Source: Paramyrothecium sp. XJ0827
Lineage: Eukaryota; Ascomycota; Sordariomycetes; Hypocreales; Stachybotryaceae
Direction: 5' to 3'
Assembly (NCBI GenBank): GCA_020881915.1
Contig: JAJFPB010000010.1
Span: 1,612,001-1,676,000 of the forward strand
Length of the DNA: 64,000 nucleotides
Shown piece by piece: positions 1 to 10,985 of the stretch. How positions within the stretch are numbered: position 1 is the first letter of the stretch; each line of letters opens with the position of its first letter. Under the pieces are notes generated by a model, which had not been told where the DNA came from, made no database searches, and was given only the letters and a program-made list of their open reading frames with translations. The position numbers and the translations under genes are program-made.

Positions 1-2437
1 GCAACTAACTTGAGGTACCTTAGCGTGCTGTACTGGCACAGGTTGGGAGGCAGCTCACCGAGCCCTCCGTACCTAAGATACCTACATACCTGCCTAGTAC
101 CCTTCCCTCAAGACACCTACTGTAACGTGCCTACGTCAGGATGTTGTTCCCTGCTCTGCTTGACACTGCGCTGCTCTTTTGGAATCATGCTGAAATGCAG
201 ATCCGGCTCTGCCTTACTTGGGTACCTTACCTCGTGTGTTTCGCATAGATCTAGCAGAAGGCTCAGGCTTCTCACCCCGCATCTTAGGCAGGATCATTAC
301 CTCATGGCACTGACCTGAGGTAAGGTACCTCATGGTGGTCACGGCACAGTGGGCATGAATGCCTCCGTGGGGTAGCTACGCTTGACGATACGAAGAATGG
401 GTGCTGAGAATTGCCGTGGCTCGTTTCCCGTCCAGCCACCGGCGCACACTTGACAATGCCTGTGCGAGATCCTTGCTACGGGGCCGGCCGGTAAATTTTT
501 TCTTTTCTTCTCACTGCTTCTGACGTGATGGAGGCCTTGAACAAAACCCCCAGCCATTGAGCGCACCTCTGCCACAACCGATCGGCAATAATCGAAAGAC
601 ATGCTTGGGCCAAGACTGGCACACACCGAGTGGCTTCCATAGGTCGGGGACAGTGCACGAAGCAGGCTTCAATCTTTCTCATACGTAGGTACCATAGTCG
701 ACACTGAAGCATCCTTTCCCAGCTCACGAACGAATCCACTCATGCAATGCGAAAGAAAGGCTAGCTCCCTTGTCTTGTTCGGAACTCTGGAGGGCCTCGT
801 ATCGCCTCTATGTATTGGTTGCTTGCTGAGCCTAGGTCATCCAAGTACCACGGAACCATCGAGGGTCAGCCAAATCGTTCTTATGGACCGTCCCTATTGC
901 GATGTTCTGGCAGGACTTTGACTAGGGCCTTGCAGCATCTACTCGCTGCCACTGACCAAAAATGTAAGAAGTCTGTAGAGGTACCATGTTAAGGGAATAG
1001 GTACCGGGCGGGTCGATGCCTTGCCATTAACAGGTACTTCATGGCGTTTCTTGCCGGCGTCAAGTAGATCTACTTACTCGCTCACTCTGTATCGAGCTTT
1101 CATCAAGTACCTGCAGATCCAGCAACCCTACTAGTGGATGTAGTACCTTTGTGAGGAGGCATCTTACCTACCTTAGGTAAGGTAAGGTACCCAAGGTACT
1201 GCGGTAAACACCACATGCCGTCTCTTATCAGTGCTGAAGGTTCGCTATGCCTCCAAGCATTTTCATCATCGTCAAGCATCTCTCGTCCGGCACCTTTCAT
1301 CCATCTTCCGCAAACTCGTTCAAGAGCTGCATTGATTAGCTCCGCCGCACAGCGTAGGAACCTGCGCCGCCTGCCGCCCGAGCTCTTTCCGGTGGCTCTC
1401 GTCAGCATTCTTCAGCAAGTACACAGGTCGTATTACAGTCGTTGTTGGTGCCACACATAGTCCCCCCACCCGTGGTCTCGTCAAGCCTCTCGAAAGCTCT
1501 CGGGAAGCCTTGGTTGCGCTACGTTGCCATCGGCAGGCAGGCTGTTGCCAGTCTCGATATTGCTGGGACAGCTCGCCCTTCGTGGCCACTTGATAGTAGA
1601 CTGCGCCATCTTAGACGAACACTGCAGCCAGCGAGCACCAGGCGTCGAGGCAGATAGAACGAGGCGCTAATTTGCTGGGGCTGAATCGCGCACCGCTCCG
1701 TGGAATTGGGTCGCTGGGCTCCTCCGCAAACAAAGCGACTTTGTTTGCTGTGTCCTGGCGTGGCCTGGCTTGGCTTGCTTGCGCATACCTTACCTTACCT
1801 TACAGGCCCAGCACTAGGGCCCTGGTCTCTGGGATCCAGGTTCCAATCAACCTCGGATATCCAGGTACCCTACCTACCATACTCGACACTTCTCTGGCTG
1901 TACAGCGCTCGAGGGTCCAACCCAGCACGAAAGACCGAACACTTCATACTCAGATCCCTTACCGTACACCATTCGGTCGGCTCGCCCTCGCTCCGCCAAG
2001 GCTGACCTACCTCACTACGTATCTCCTCCGCCATCTCCTTCGTCTCCTCTCGACCTGCTCCAAAGGCGGAACCCGCCCTGGCTCGCCGTCCCCACTTAAC
2101 CACTGGCCCAAAGGCCCATCCTTTTTTCCCACCTAATCTACTAAGCTTGACCAAGCATCAACCTGTTGCTCCCGCTGCATTGCGCCGCCTCTGTGCCTTG
2201 GTCCTCCGCCATTTACCTTAGCTGCTTTCAGCCACTCTTCATCCCCTCCTGTCCCAACTGTCCTCCCCACCGAACATCTCGACCAAACAGCCACGACAAC
2301 AAGGAGACATTCCCAACTGCTCCTCCTCCTCCTCCGCCTCCTCATCCCGCCTCGACCTCCGACGAGACACCTTTCCTGCCCACACATAGCTCTTACGCAT
2401 ACGCTGGTCGCCCACACGACCCCAAATCTCCCCCATC
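1..2437. other. Intergenic region and ras2 promoter/5' leader
   Basis: I see no credible gene here. The open frames are short, start without context and resemble no family. The stretch is rich in TACCT/AGGTA motifs, for example around 14-20, 76-92, 316-330, 1165-1200 and 1785-1803. The last 400 bases (about 2000-2437) are strongly pyrimidine-rich on the + strand, with a CCTCCT run near 2320-2345, as expected for a fungal core promoter and 5' UTR driving the Ras gene. Confidence 0.6.
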
Positions 2438-3261
2438 ATGGCGGGTAGAATGGTGCTGTACAAGCTGGTGGTGCTCGGTGATGGTGGCGTGGGGAAGACA
2501 GCCCTGACTATCCAGTTGTGTCTACAGCATTTCGTTGAAACCGTAAGTCCCTTGCCTTCCTTTCCCTTTCCCGTCCCAATCGTGCCGTCGCGCCGGGCCA
2601 TCCCCGCCGACACAAACCCGACCAAAGGGCCGCCGTGACTGACTTCCGGTGCCATCAGTATGACCCGACAATTGAAGACTCATACCGCAAACAAGTTGTG
2701 ATTGACGGGCAACCTTGCATGCTGGAGGTCCTTGACACCGCCGGCCAGGAGGAGTATACCGCCCTGAGAGATCAGTGGATCCGCGACGGCGAGGGCTTCG
2801 TCCTAGTCTACAGCATTTCCTCTCGGTCCTCCTTTACTCGCATCAAAACCTTCCACCATCAAATCCAACGCGTAAAAGAGTCGTGCGCATCCTCACCGTC
2901 ATACCCGGGGTCTCCCATCTCTACCGCCAGCTCTCAACTTCCCGTGCCTATCATGCTCGTGGGAAACAAGAGCGATCGAGTCACCGAACGTGAGGTGTCG
3001 ACGCAAGAAGGACACGCATTGGCGCGTGATTTGGGCTGCGAGTTCGTTGAGGCGTCAGCAAAGAATTGCTTCAACGTAGAAAAGGCCTTCTATGACGTGG
3101 TTAGAATCCTGCGTCGGCAGCGACAACAAGCGTCTCGACCTGCCGCTGGGCATGCCGGCGGTCGTGCTCCAACCGGCAATGGTGGCATCCCCGGCCGCGA
3201 AAACCGTCCAGAAAGGGTCAGGCGCGGCGACCGAGGCAGGGGAAAGTGCGTGGTGCTATGA
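2438..3261 (+). CDS. ras2: Ras-type small GTPase, Ras2-like
   Basis: Membrane-anchored Ras GTPase that switches between GDP and GTP forms and feeds cAMP and MAPK pathways controlling filamentous growth. Exons are 2438-2542 and 2659-3261; the 116-nt intron (GTAAGT...CAG) is phase 0, giving 235 residues. Visible motifs are the P-loop GDGGVGKT (14-21), effector loop YDPTIEDSY (from 36), DTAGQEE (from 61), NKSD (138-141), an ASAK box, and a C-terminal CVVL box for prenylation. The final Leu suggests geranylgeranylation, which is inference. The N-terminus [20 protein letters not shown] and the Ser/Pro insert before the NKSD motif match fungal Ras2 (N. crassa ras-2) rather than Ras1. A basic Arg/Gly tail precedes the CAAX box. 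It stands alone, with over 2 kb of non-coding DNA on each side. Confidence 0.95.
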
Positions 3262-6200
3262 GGATCCTGCGCCACGATGATTCGAGTCCCCCGAAATGGA
3301 TTGAACGAGGAGTCGAACTAAGAAACAAGACACGTTTGGATATTCAGCCAATATCCAATATGGCGGACGCTGAGACTGTTCGACTATGATGAACGAACTC
3401 GTTGCTACTGAAGAGATGGAGAGGTGTTTTGGATGAAGGTACTCGATGGATGATGGCCACTGTCCGACTGATGTTGCTACAAGGCGGTCCAGCATTTAGG
3501 AGGCGGACCGGACACCAATTCCCGGGACCGGCGAATGGCGTTGAACAAAAAGAGGCATATACCGGGCGCTGGTTATCTTGACATTTTATTAAAGATCTTA
3601 CTATTTTATCGCCAATATCACCAATATTACGAAGAGGACCTAACTATCCGCAACTGCCCGCTGCACTTCTCTCGCTGGTGGCCGCGCTACGACTGGAGCT
3701 CGAGAAGACAACCTACTACTCTTTGGATGTCGTTCCGATCCTAGTTCGGGAGTCATGTCACGATCCTGGACCGGCGTGCTCCAGTTGGTGGTCATGTAGC
3801 TTGGCTATGCTGTTGCTTGTGCCGGCAGTATCAGTGTTCTGTCGTTTATCGACCCCCTCCAGTGCTTGGACTTTGTCCACTATGCCGTTATTTCCTTGAA
3901 ACTGACCTTGGTTGCACATCCTGGCAACCATGTTGGATATTGTTACTCGGTAGATTTGGAACGCCCATTCCGGTGCAGTAAGCTTTGTTTCTTGTACGGT
4001 CGCAAACAGGCCAGTGCTCATATGATCTACATGGGAAGGAGTGCAGTGAGCACCCTAGCGATGATTATTATCCCGCTGGCTTGACGCAAGTCACTGGATG
4101 GAACTGTATATCTCATCTTTGACTAGATAAGAGCTGTCTTCTCTTCTGTTAGCTTTGTTGTTATCACCACTAGTGCCCGTTCAAAGAGAGGTAGACGGAC
4201 ACCTTCGGCTTTTCGCCATTTAACAGAGCGAAGAATGCAGATATATGGAACGGATTTTGATTCACTGGTCGAGCCTGTAACCACCGGCAGCCTCTTCACT
4301 TACGTGCGTAGCTCGGCTGAAGGGGGCTAGATTGTCAACGTGCCATCCGCTACCCCAGCTCCAAGCGCTCTTGGACCCTGTAGATCTGAAAGAATTAGCT
4401 CAAACGACAACGGTAAACGAACCTGTGAACGAATTAGGCGTCAACCGATCCGTGCCGGCACATACGGGACTTTGGGGTTGAAGCTGACTCGCTTTGCTTC
4501 GCGCCGGAGACTGTACTTCTCGACAGGTCAAACAAACAAAACAAGGACTCGTCCACAGAGCAGTTGACCAGGCCAACGAGATTTCCTCGCATTCGGTTGC
4601 TTTCGGAAGCCAAACTACCAAACTTCATACTCGAGCGATGGAAAACCACCCATGTAGGCGGAACATCAACATCAATTTCCAGAGCAACCAGCAAGTCGGC
4701 GGCTATACCCGGGCGACGTTCAAAATTGACAGTCCAGACTGCCCTACTCCTCCACAAGCAAGCAAACCACCAGCCAACCAACCAACCACCCCTGGGAAGA
4801 ACAAACCCAAGTGCGAGAGATTGCAAATGACCGGGATCGCGAACATGGAAATTGAAATTGCCTAAGCGCCAATGAATACAAATCAAGCAATTGGGCCGCC
4901 CTCGGATCGAGAGGATTGGTAAAACCCGGCTCGGCTGGGCAAGTCTCTACAGGGTCGATGTGCCTGAACTCGACGCCAAAGTCGCTGCCAAACTCGGTGC
5001 TTCTTCTTAGCCTTATGGCAGTGCGGCCGCCTAAAGCTTAACTCCCCTCCCCGGGAGCAAGCTTGACTCGGGGAGCGGGACGGGCAGGCTAAGGCATTAG
5101 ATAGTCTGAGAGGGGGGGGGCCAAGCCTCGTTCGATCTATTGCCTTGGCTGACCCCCTTTCCCCGGGTGGCCGTTGAAGCCCTACGAGGCTGGAATACCG
5201 GGAGGAAGTGGAAAAAAGATGCCGGTGATGGTGTGCTCGCTGCATGGCTCCTGTCAGCGGCAAGAATGAGATGAGTGCAGTTGCGCATTTGATCGATAAG
5301 GCTGCGCTCTAGAAGCCCGGAACCGGTTTTGGCCAGGCGCGTCTACGAGCGCAGCGCCTTTTCGTGCACGGCAAGCTGATGGGCGAGTGCTGCACGTCCG
5401 GCTGTTGTCTTATCCGAAGGCGCTGGACGAGCTTTTTGTGTATCGCTAGAACGGCTCGCCTACCGACCGCCGACACGGCTGGCACGAAACCTGCTTTTGC
5501 CTGCAGGCATCACCGGCCAGCCAGCCAGCCGGCCAGGCGAGGCACGATCCTAATCCAATACATGGGACTTGCTTTGTCCCCCCAATGCCCGCATGCGAAA
5601 CATCTTCACCTCGGTGCCCAATGCAGACCGAGGAGGGAACGGGAGGCCGAAAAACAACCGCCGTGCTCCCATTTGGACCGCTGCAGCGTGAGGGATGCGC
5701 ATCCTAACCTCTGATCCTCGCACGATACGCCTCCTCCGGCGGTGAATGCTGGTGGCTTGAGCGCTCCCCCCCCCTTCGCCGGAACCCCCTAGAAGGCAGG
5801 CAAAAACCTGCGAGTTTCTCGTGGCCGTGGGCTTCCTCTTTAAGAAGAAGGCCCCCCCCCCCATGTCTGCTTGTACCAAGATATCTGGGCTGACAAAGAA
5901 GTAAACCGTCCTGCAACGTCTGTTCCTGCAACGGCGCATGGCTTGCATTCGAGAGCTACCGAGAGCTGCTGTTTGATAGTTGCGAACTCACGCGCCAAAC
6001 ACCATGCCCTGCCCGGGGGTGGTCTCGTTGACCCCCCTCCAACTCCGTAGAAGAAGGTTAAAAGGTCGAGGCCGCTTCGGCTACTGTCGCGCGGCGTCCC
6101 TCGTCGAACCCGCAACATGGCTTGCACGAGGCTTGGGACGAGCCGCGAGCACGGGCACATGTAGCAAGGGGGCCAGCGGTGCCCGTCTCACCCCGTGCCC

Positions 6201-7063
6201 GGCGGATCAGCCCTCTGGTCTCTGTCTTGATCCCACAGACAACCGCTCCCCCGTGTCAGGTGCCTCAGGAGAGAAGCAGTCGAAAAGCAACTGCGTGGTC
6301 TGTGATCCCCCATCCTCCTCCCCGTGTTTTGTCACGTTGGTCGTGTGAGACACGGTGAAAGCTTTCGTGCGGCAAGATCCCGGAATGTGTAGATGGTACA
6401 GATTTCACAAGGATGAAGGGGGCGTGAAAGCACGTGGTTGACCAGAAAAACTCGACAAGCACCTATCACGGAATCGAGTAGTGTTGGGCCTACTGCATCG
6501 GATCGCGCGTCAAAATGCAGGATGTGTGCGCGGTGCTGCCCATTCGCGAACTTCAGAGTCCTAAATCCGATACATCCGCTGTGGTTGAACGTCCTCTTCC
6601 AGGCTGACAAGTCTTGTCAATGCCGACTTCTCGGCGTCCATTCTGGTGCGAGCCCGGTGTCATGTCAGTCTTAGGGATGCATAATAGCACTGCCCAGTAA
6701 AGCATACATACGTCACTCGGAAAGTTGGAACATGGTGTGCGTGAGAAAGGAAACATATATATACTATATATGAAATATCTATTCAGAGGGCAAGAGGCAT
6801 CCTCTGGCCTTCGAAAGTAATCGCCGTGGCTCATTTCCAGATCCCTTTAAGCTTATCCAAGACGCCATAGACAAAAGAAGTCTCCGGGGTCACCCACTTT
6901 AGGGCCCCTCGAGAGAGAACAAGAAAAGAAAACCCAGATATAATCCCTAGCAGAAGGCGCTTGATCCGTCAGTTGAAGGCGTAGCAATGCAAGTGGAACA
7001 GCTGATCGCCCCAGATTTGAACACCGGTAACGATAAAATTGACCCAATAATAAATGGCGTGGT
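3262..7063. other. Gene-poor intergenic region
   Basis: This 3.8-kb stretch lies between the 3' ends of ras2 and the convergent Opy2-like gene. No frame shows a known domain or a splice-compatible chain of exons. It contains several G/C homopolymers: nine G at 5112-5120, nine C at 5766-5774 and eleven C at 5852-5862. A short TA-rich run sits near 6756-6775. The longest open frame, about 150 codons on the minus strand near 4434-4886, has no recognisable features and I take it as chance. Confidence 0.5.
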
Positions 7064-8486
7064 TTAATCTCTGGTTGCGTGATCGTCGCTGAAAGGGCTG
7101 CTTCCCCGCTCCGTAGATCCCAACCGCCTTGAGTTCCGGTCGCCCATCCGGACATGTTCCGCATCCTCTTCCATAACGGCTCCCAGATTGGAGCTGTTTG
7201 CTCCGCCGAGGTGCGGTCGCTCAGGAGGGTCCGAGAATGGGCCCTGGTCCATCGATGGACTGTCCTCGATAAGTGTGCTCGAGACATTGGAGTCTCGTAC
7301 CGAGTATGCTGTTGACGTTTCGGGGGAAGGCGGAGGCACGGGGCTGGCAGCAGACGAAACAACGCTGACATCCGATTTACTACCATGCTCACCACCCTTC
7401 TTCAAGCTCGTGCCGACCTTGACAACCTGAGCTCGAACCGGCATCGCGGTATTGGCGTTGTTCAGGAAGGTCGAGCCCACGCTGAAAGTGCTATCTCTGC
7501 TTTTGGGTCGGCTGAACTTGTCGTAATCAATGTTTGGCACGGGCGGCGTAGATCCGGCCATGCTATTGGCAGTGCTGTTATTCCCCATCGACTTCACGCT
7601 GACCACGGTCGGCTTGGCCCGAATAAACGTCTGCGCAGGGTTGACCACGTGTGCCTGTTTGCCATAGATAGTTGAAGCAACACTTGAACGCGGGGCGTAG
7701 GAAGTTCGTGCATATGATGTTCTCTGTGAATAGCCTGAGAGGCCTGAGTAGGTGGAATCTCGGAGGTCGCCGGGAACGAAGAAATGCTGGTCATCCTGCT
7801 CGAATTCTTTGCTGCCGTCGGCATGGTGCATCGGGATGGGAGGAACCGGCGGTACGAGGACAGTTGGAGAAGTTGGACTCGCTCGGTTGGTGACTCCGGG
7901 AATGTATGCAATCTGAATAATGTTGGATGCTCGGGTGAGAACCGTCGAGGCAATAGAGTGAACAGTGTGCGTGGACGAGCGTTTTGTCATGCGAGATGCC
8001 GTATCCTTCTCCAAGTCGCCTGCGGAGGTACCGTTGACTTCGAAGACTGAGGGTGGCATTTGTGACCTCTTGGGCTTAATGAGGAAACGCCAGACCAGGT
8101 ATGTCGCGATAGCAATGGCGATGATGCCGCCCATCACGCCACCCGCAATGGCGCCAGCACTCGGTCCGCCTCCTCCTCCCTCCTCAGTCTCGCTACTCGA
8201 ACTTGGATCAAGTGGAGCATTTCGATCGCAAAAGGATCTGGCACATTTCTCAACGCATTCGCCAGAGGGTGGTATCGAGTAGCGACACTGTTCGGGGGGG
8301 CAGTCAAGAGGACATGATAGCTTGGTATTCTCGTCGCATTTCACACATGTGGCTCGTCGCGAGAGCAAGGAGAAAGCTAGCCGTGGTGTTAGTGGCGAGT
8401 ATTTCAAGAAGCTTTAAACATGACTGCATCATACCTTTATAGGCCTCTTCCGGAGTCCTCACTACAAGATAGCCTGTATCTTCCAT
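7064..8486 (-). CDS. Opy2-like membrane anchor protein
   Basis: Probable plasma-membrane anchor of the Opy2 family, which in yeast tethers Ste50 and links membrane sensors to MAPK cascades (HOG, filamentous growth). Exon 1 is 8435-8486, exon 2 is 7064-8376 and the intron is 8377-8434 (GTATGA donor, ACTAAC branch, TAG acceptor, phase 1), giving 454 residues. A short extracellular part has eight cysteines in an Opy2-type spacing (CVKC...CPLDC...C...CVEKC...C). It is followed by a Ser/Gly linker, one membrane helix (AGAIAGGVMGGIIAIAIATY) and a long Ser/Thr/Pro-rich cytoplasmic tail. The second exon has no ATG before the cysteine domain, so an upstream exon is required. An in-frame TGA lies upstream of the ATG at 8486. 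The first exon is not a signal peptide, so a type III topology is likely. Family call fairly sure; the exact start is less so. Confidence 0.72.
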
Positions 8487-9587
8487 GTCGTATATATAGC
8501 GTCGTCGTCAAAATCAAGCAGGTGAATAGAGGATTGACGTGAAGGTTGCCGTAATAGTGATCTTGAGGGCCAAGGACGCTTCGCGGTTCGTAATCGAGAT
8601 TTGATAGTGCGCTGCACAAGAGATCGCGGGTGTCTTGAAAGGGTTTGCTCGTTGAACTGACGCAGCTCGCGTAACGTCGAATCCGCTTCTTCAAGTCGAC
8701 GGTTTGCGTGGTATCGGCGGTTTGGCAGCGGGAGGGAAAGGGAAGGAGAGTGAATTGTCAGGGGCGTGAGAATGCAGAAACGAATGGACTTTGAGACTAG
8801 CTCAGGGGAAAGGGATGGAAAAAGACGAGGCTAAGCGGGATTCTAGATCACCAAATGAAGCAACATAATCAACGTCAATGCCTGGTGAGTCGCGTGGCAA
8901 AGGTTGCGGTTGTTCGAGGACGGGGTGAATGGTGAATCGGCGTCGTCGATGGAGGTGAAGGAGAAACAGTAACCAGACTGCAGAAACGGGAACGAGAGAA
9001 TGGGGATGGGGACTCTGGAGGGTCGATAGCCTGGGCTGAGGGAAGGGGGTGGAGCCAGCGCCTCCGACTGTCCGTCTGCAAGTGGGTGGTGGGTGCGCGG
9101 CTTGATTGGGGATGGCTGACTGACTGCCCACTATTTGTCCACTTACAGCGCCAGACAGGCCTGCCCAAGTCTGGGCACTGAGGGTGGTGGTGGATGCAAG
9201 CAAGGTCTGAGGGGATTGGACACGAAGGGGGGTAGCACGAACAGGCCTGCTGGAACAGTGCGGCGGCAGGGGAGCGAGCCACTAGAACCAAACAGATTTA
9301 GCCCGCCATTCGATTAGGGCACAGTGCTTTGGCACGGTACGTCCGCCTTGTGTCAACACGGAGGGTAGCAGTTGAATGCATGCGAAAGGGGCAACCTCCC
9401 GCCGTGTCAGAGAAACCATTGGTCGTGCCTGCACTGTGACTCCTCTTTCCAGGTGCCACGGCCTCTCCGTGGCCTTGCTGAGCCGTACTTTGAATCCTTA
9501 CTGCCGTGGAAGCGTGTGGCAGCATCACCTGAGACCACAGCAACAAAATCAAAAGCTCGACAGCAATGGCCGGCGACCGGGAGCTTG

Positions 9588-9606
9588 CTCTCTCTCTCTC
9601 TCTCTC
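9588..9606. repeat. CT dinucleotide microsatellite
   Basis: A perfect run of CT dinucleotides followed by an imperfect CTCCTCTC tail, within the non-coding region upstream of the Opy2-like gene. Confidence 0.9.
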
Positions 9607-10852
9607 CTCCTCTCTTATTGATGCTCACGCGGTGCCAGAAGACATGATATCGTCGCCTGAGGCGAAAATGAAATCTCCATGAACTAGCCTACAGGCCTTA
9701 TTGACCTCGCTTCATCCTCCTGGGATAGTGGAGGAGTGCGACCCTGAGCCTGCTCATAATGCCTGAAATCCAAGGCTGTCCGGCTGGTCCGTTACGTACC
9801 ATCCACGGTTCTCTCAATTGGAGGCCAGTTCCTGAGGTCTACGGTTCTCCAAGGGAGGCCAAGGGCCGTGGACGGAGCCCTCACAAAACCTGGTCAGCGC
9901 CTGGACCAAGCAAGGACACCCTACCTTCACCGGGCCGCCTTAATCTACGTCTCTCCAAATCATCGATAATTGCTGCGCCCATGCATATATTGGCCCCCTC
10001 ACCCATTGCCACCGTGAATTTTCGCCTTCGCTATGATCAAGCTCAAGACCATGCAGCCATGAGCGACTTCGTTTTGTCAAAGGCATCTCTTTCCGTTGGG
10101 AATGGTATTTCGACGAGTACAAAAATGACCTCGTCCCAAGCATTAATCCTCTGAGGTACCGGGGTCTCGACCATTGGAGACAGCAATCCCGCCGTCTTGT
10201 TACAGACGCGTGGGTCCAACGGCCTTTGCTGGGGCAAAAAATTGCAGATCGCTGCTCTGTGCCTGGTCACCAAGCTCGGTACTTGACCGTTACCCAAGCG
10301 CAACGGCGAGCTGCGCTTACGCGTTTAGCATGTTTAGGGTATCGCACAAGTCTTATGAAAGGATCGTCGGGGTAATTTTAGACGTGAGATCTGAATCTTG
10401 TGAATCAAAGGACGAAAAGGGAGCGACTGCTGCTTCAGAAGGCGAGGCTGACAGGTAAGACGTTGACACGCGAGACTCCCTGAATACCGACATAAGTGAG
10501 AGCGGGAATGACAGCACGCTGACTGAGTGACCGGTTGTCTGACTGACAGCTTCGGCATACCATCCATTTCATCCAATTTTTAGTCACGTTATTTGCGCCG
10601 GAGTCCCATGGGAGACGTAGGCCCCAAAACTTCGGCGCCATTCAATGGATGGCGCAAGCAATTCGCCTCATAGGCCGGCTTGGTTCGGGAGTTAAGCCAC
10701 GTACCAGAGGCTCATGGTGCCACCGATGGTGCTCTGCCAACACTCGCATGTCCTGAATTAGCATTCTCAACCCGAGCAAGCGGTTAGCAACAAGGGCGAC
10801 ACAGAAAAATCAGGAATCTACGATAGAGGGTACAATGAGCGGTCACCTTAGC

Positions 10853-10985
10853 TTATATATATATCTTTCTACTCAAGACCTGTATAGATAATACTAAAAA
10901 TGAATAAAATTATAACCGAAGGACTTTATGAGGTATTTGGTAGATATTTAATAGATATTTTAAACCTTTTCAAACCTTCATTATT
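10853..10985. other. AT-rich island, possible decayed repeat
   Basis: About 130 bases are dominated by A and T (TATATATATAT, then stretches such as AATAAAATTATAACC and ATATTTAATAGATATTTT). The flanks are ordinary mixed-composition DNA and the boundaries are sharp. The look fits a remnant of a repeat mutated by RIP, but no transposon end or coding relic is visible. Confidence 0.5.
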
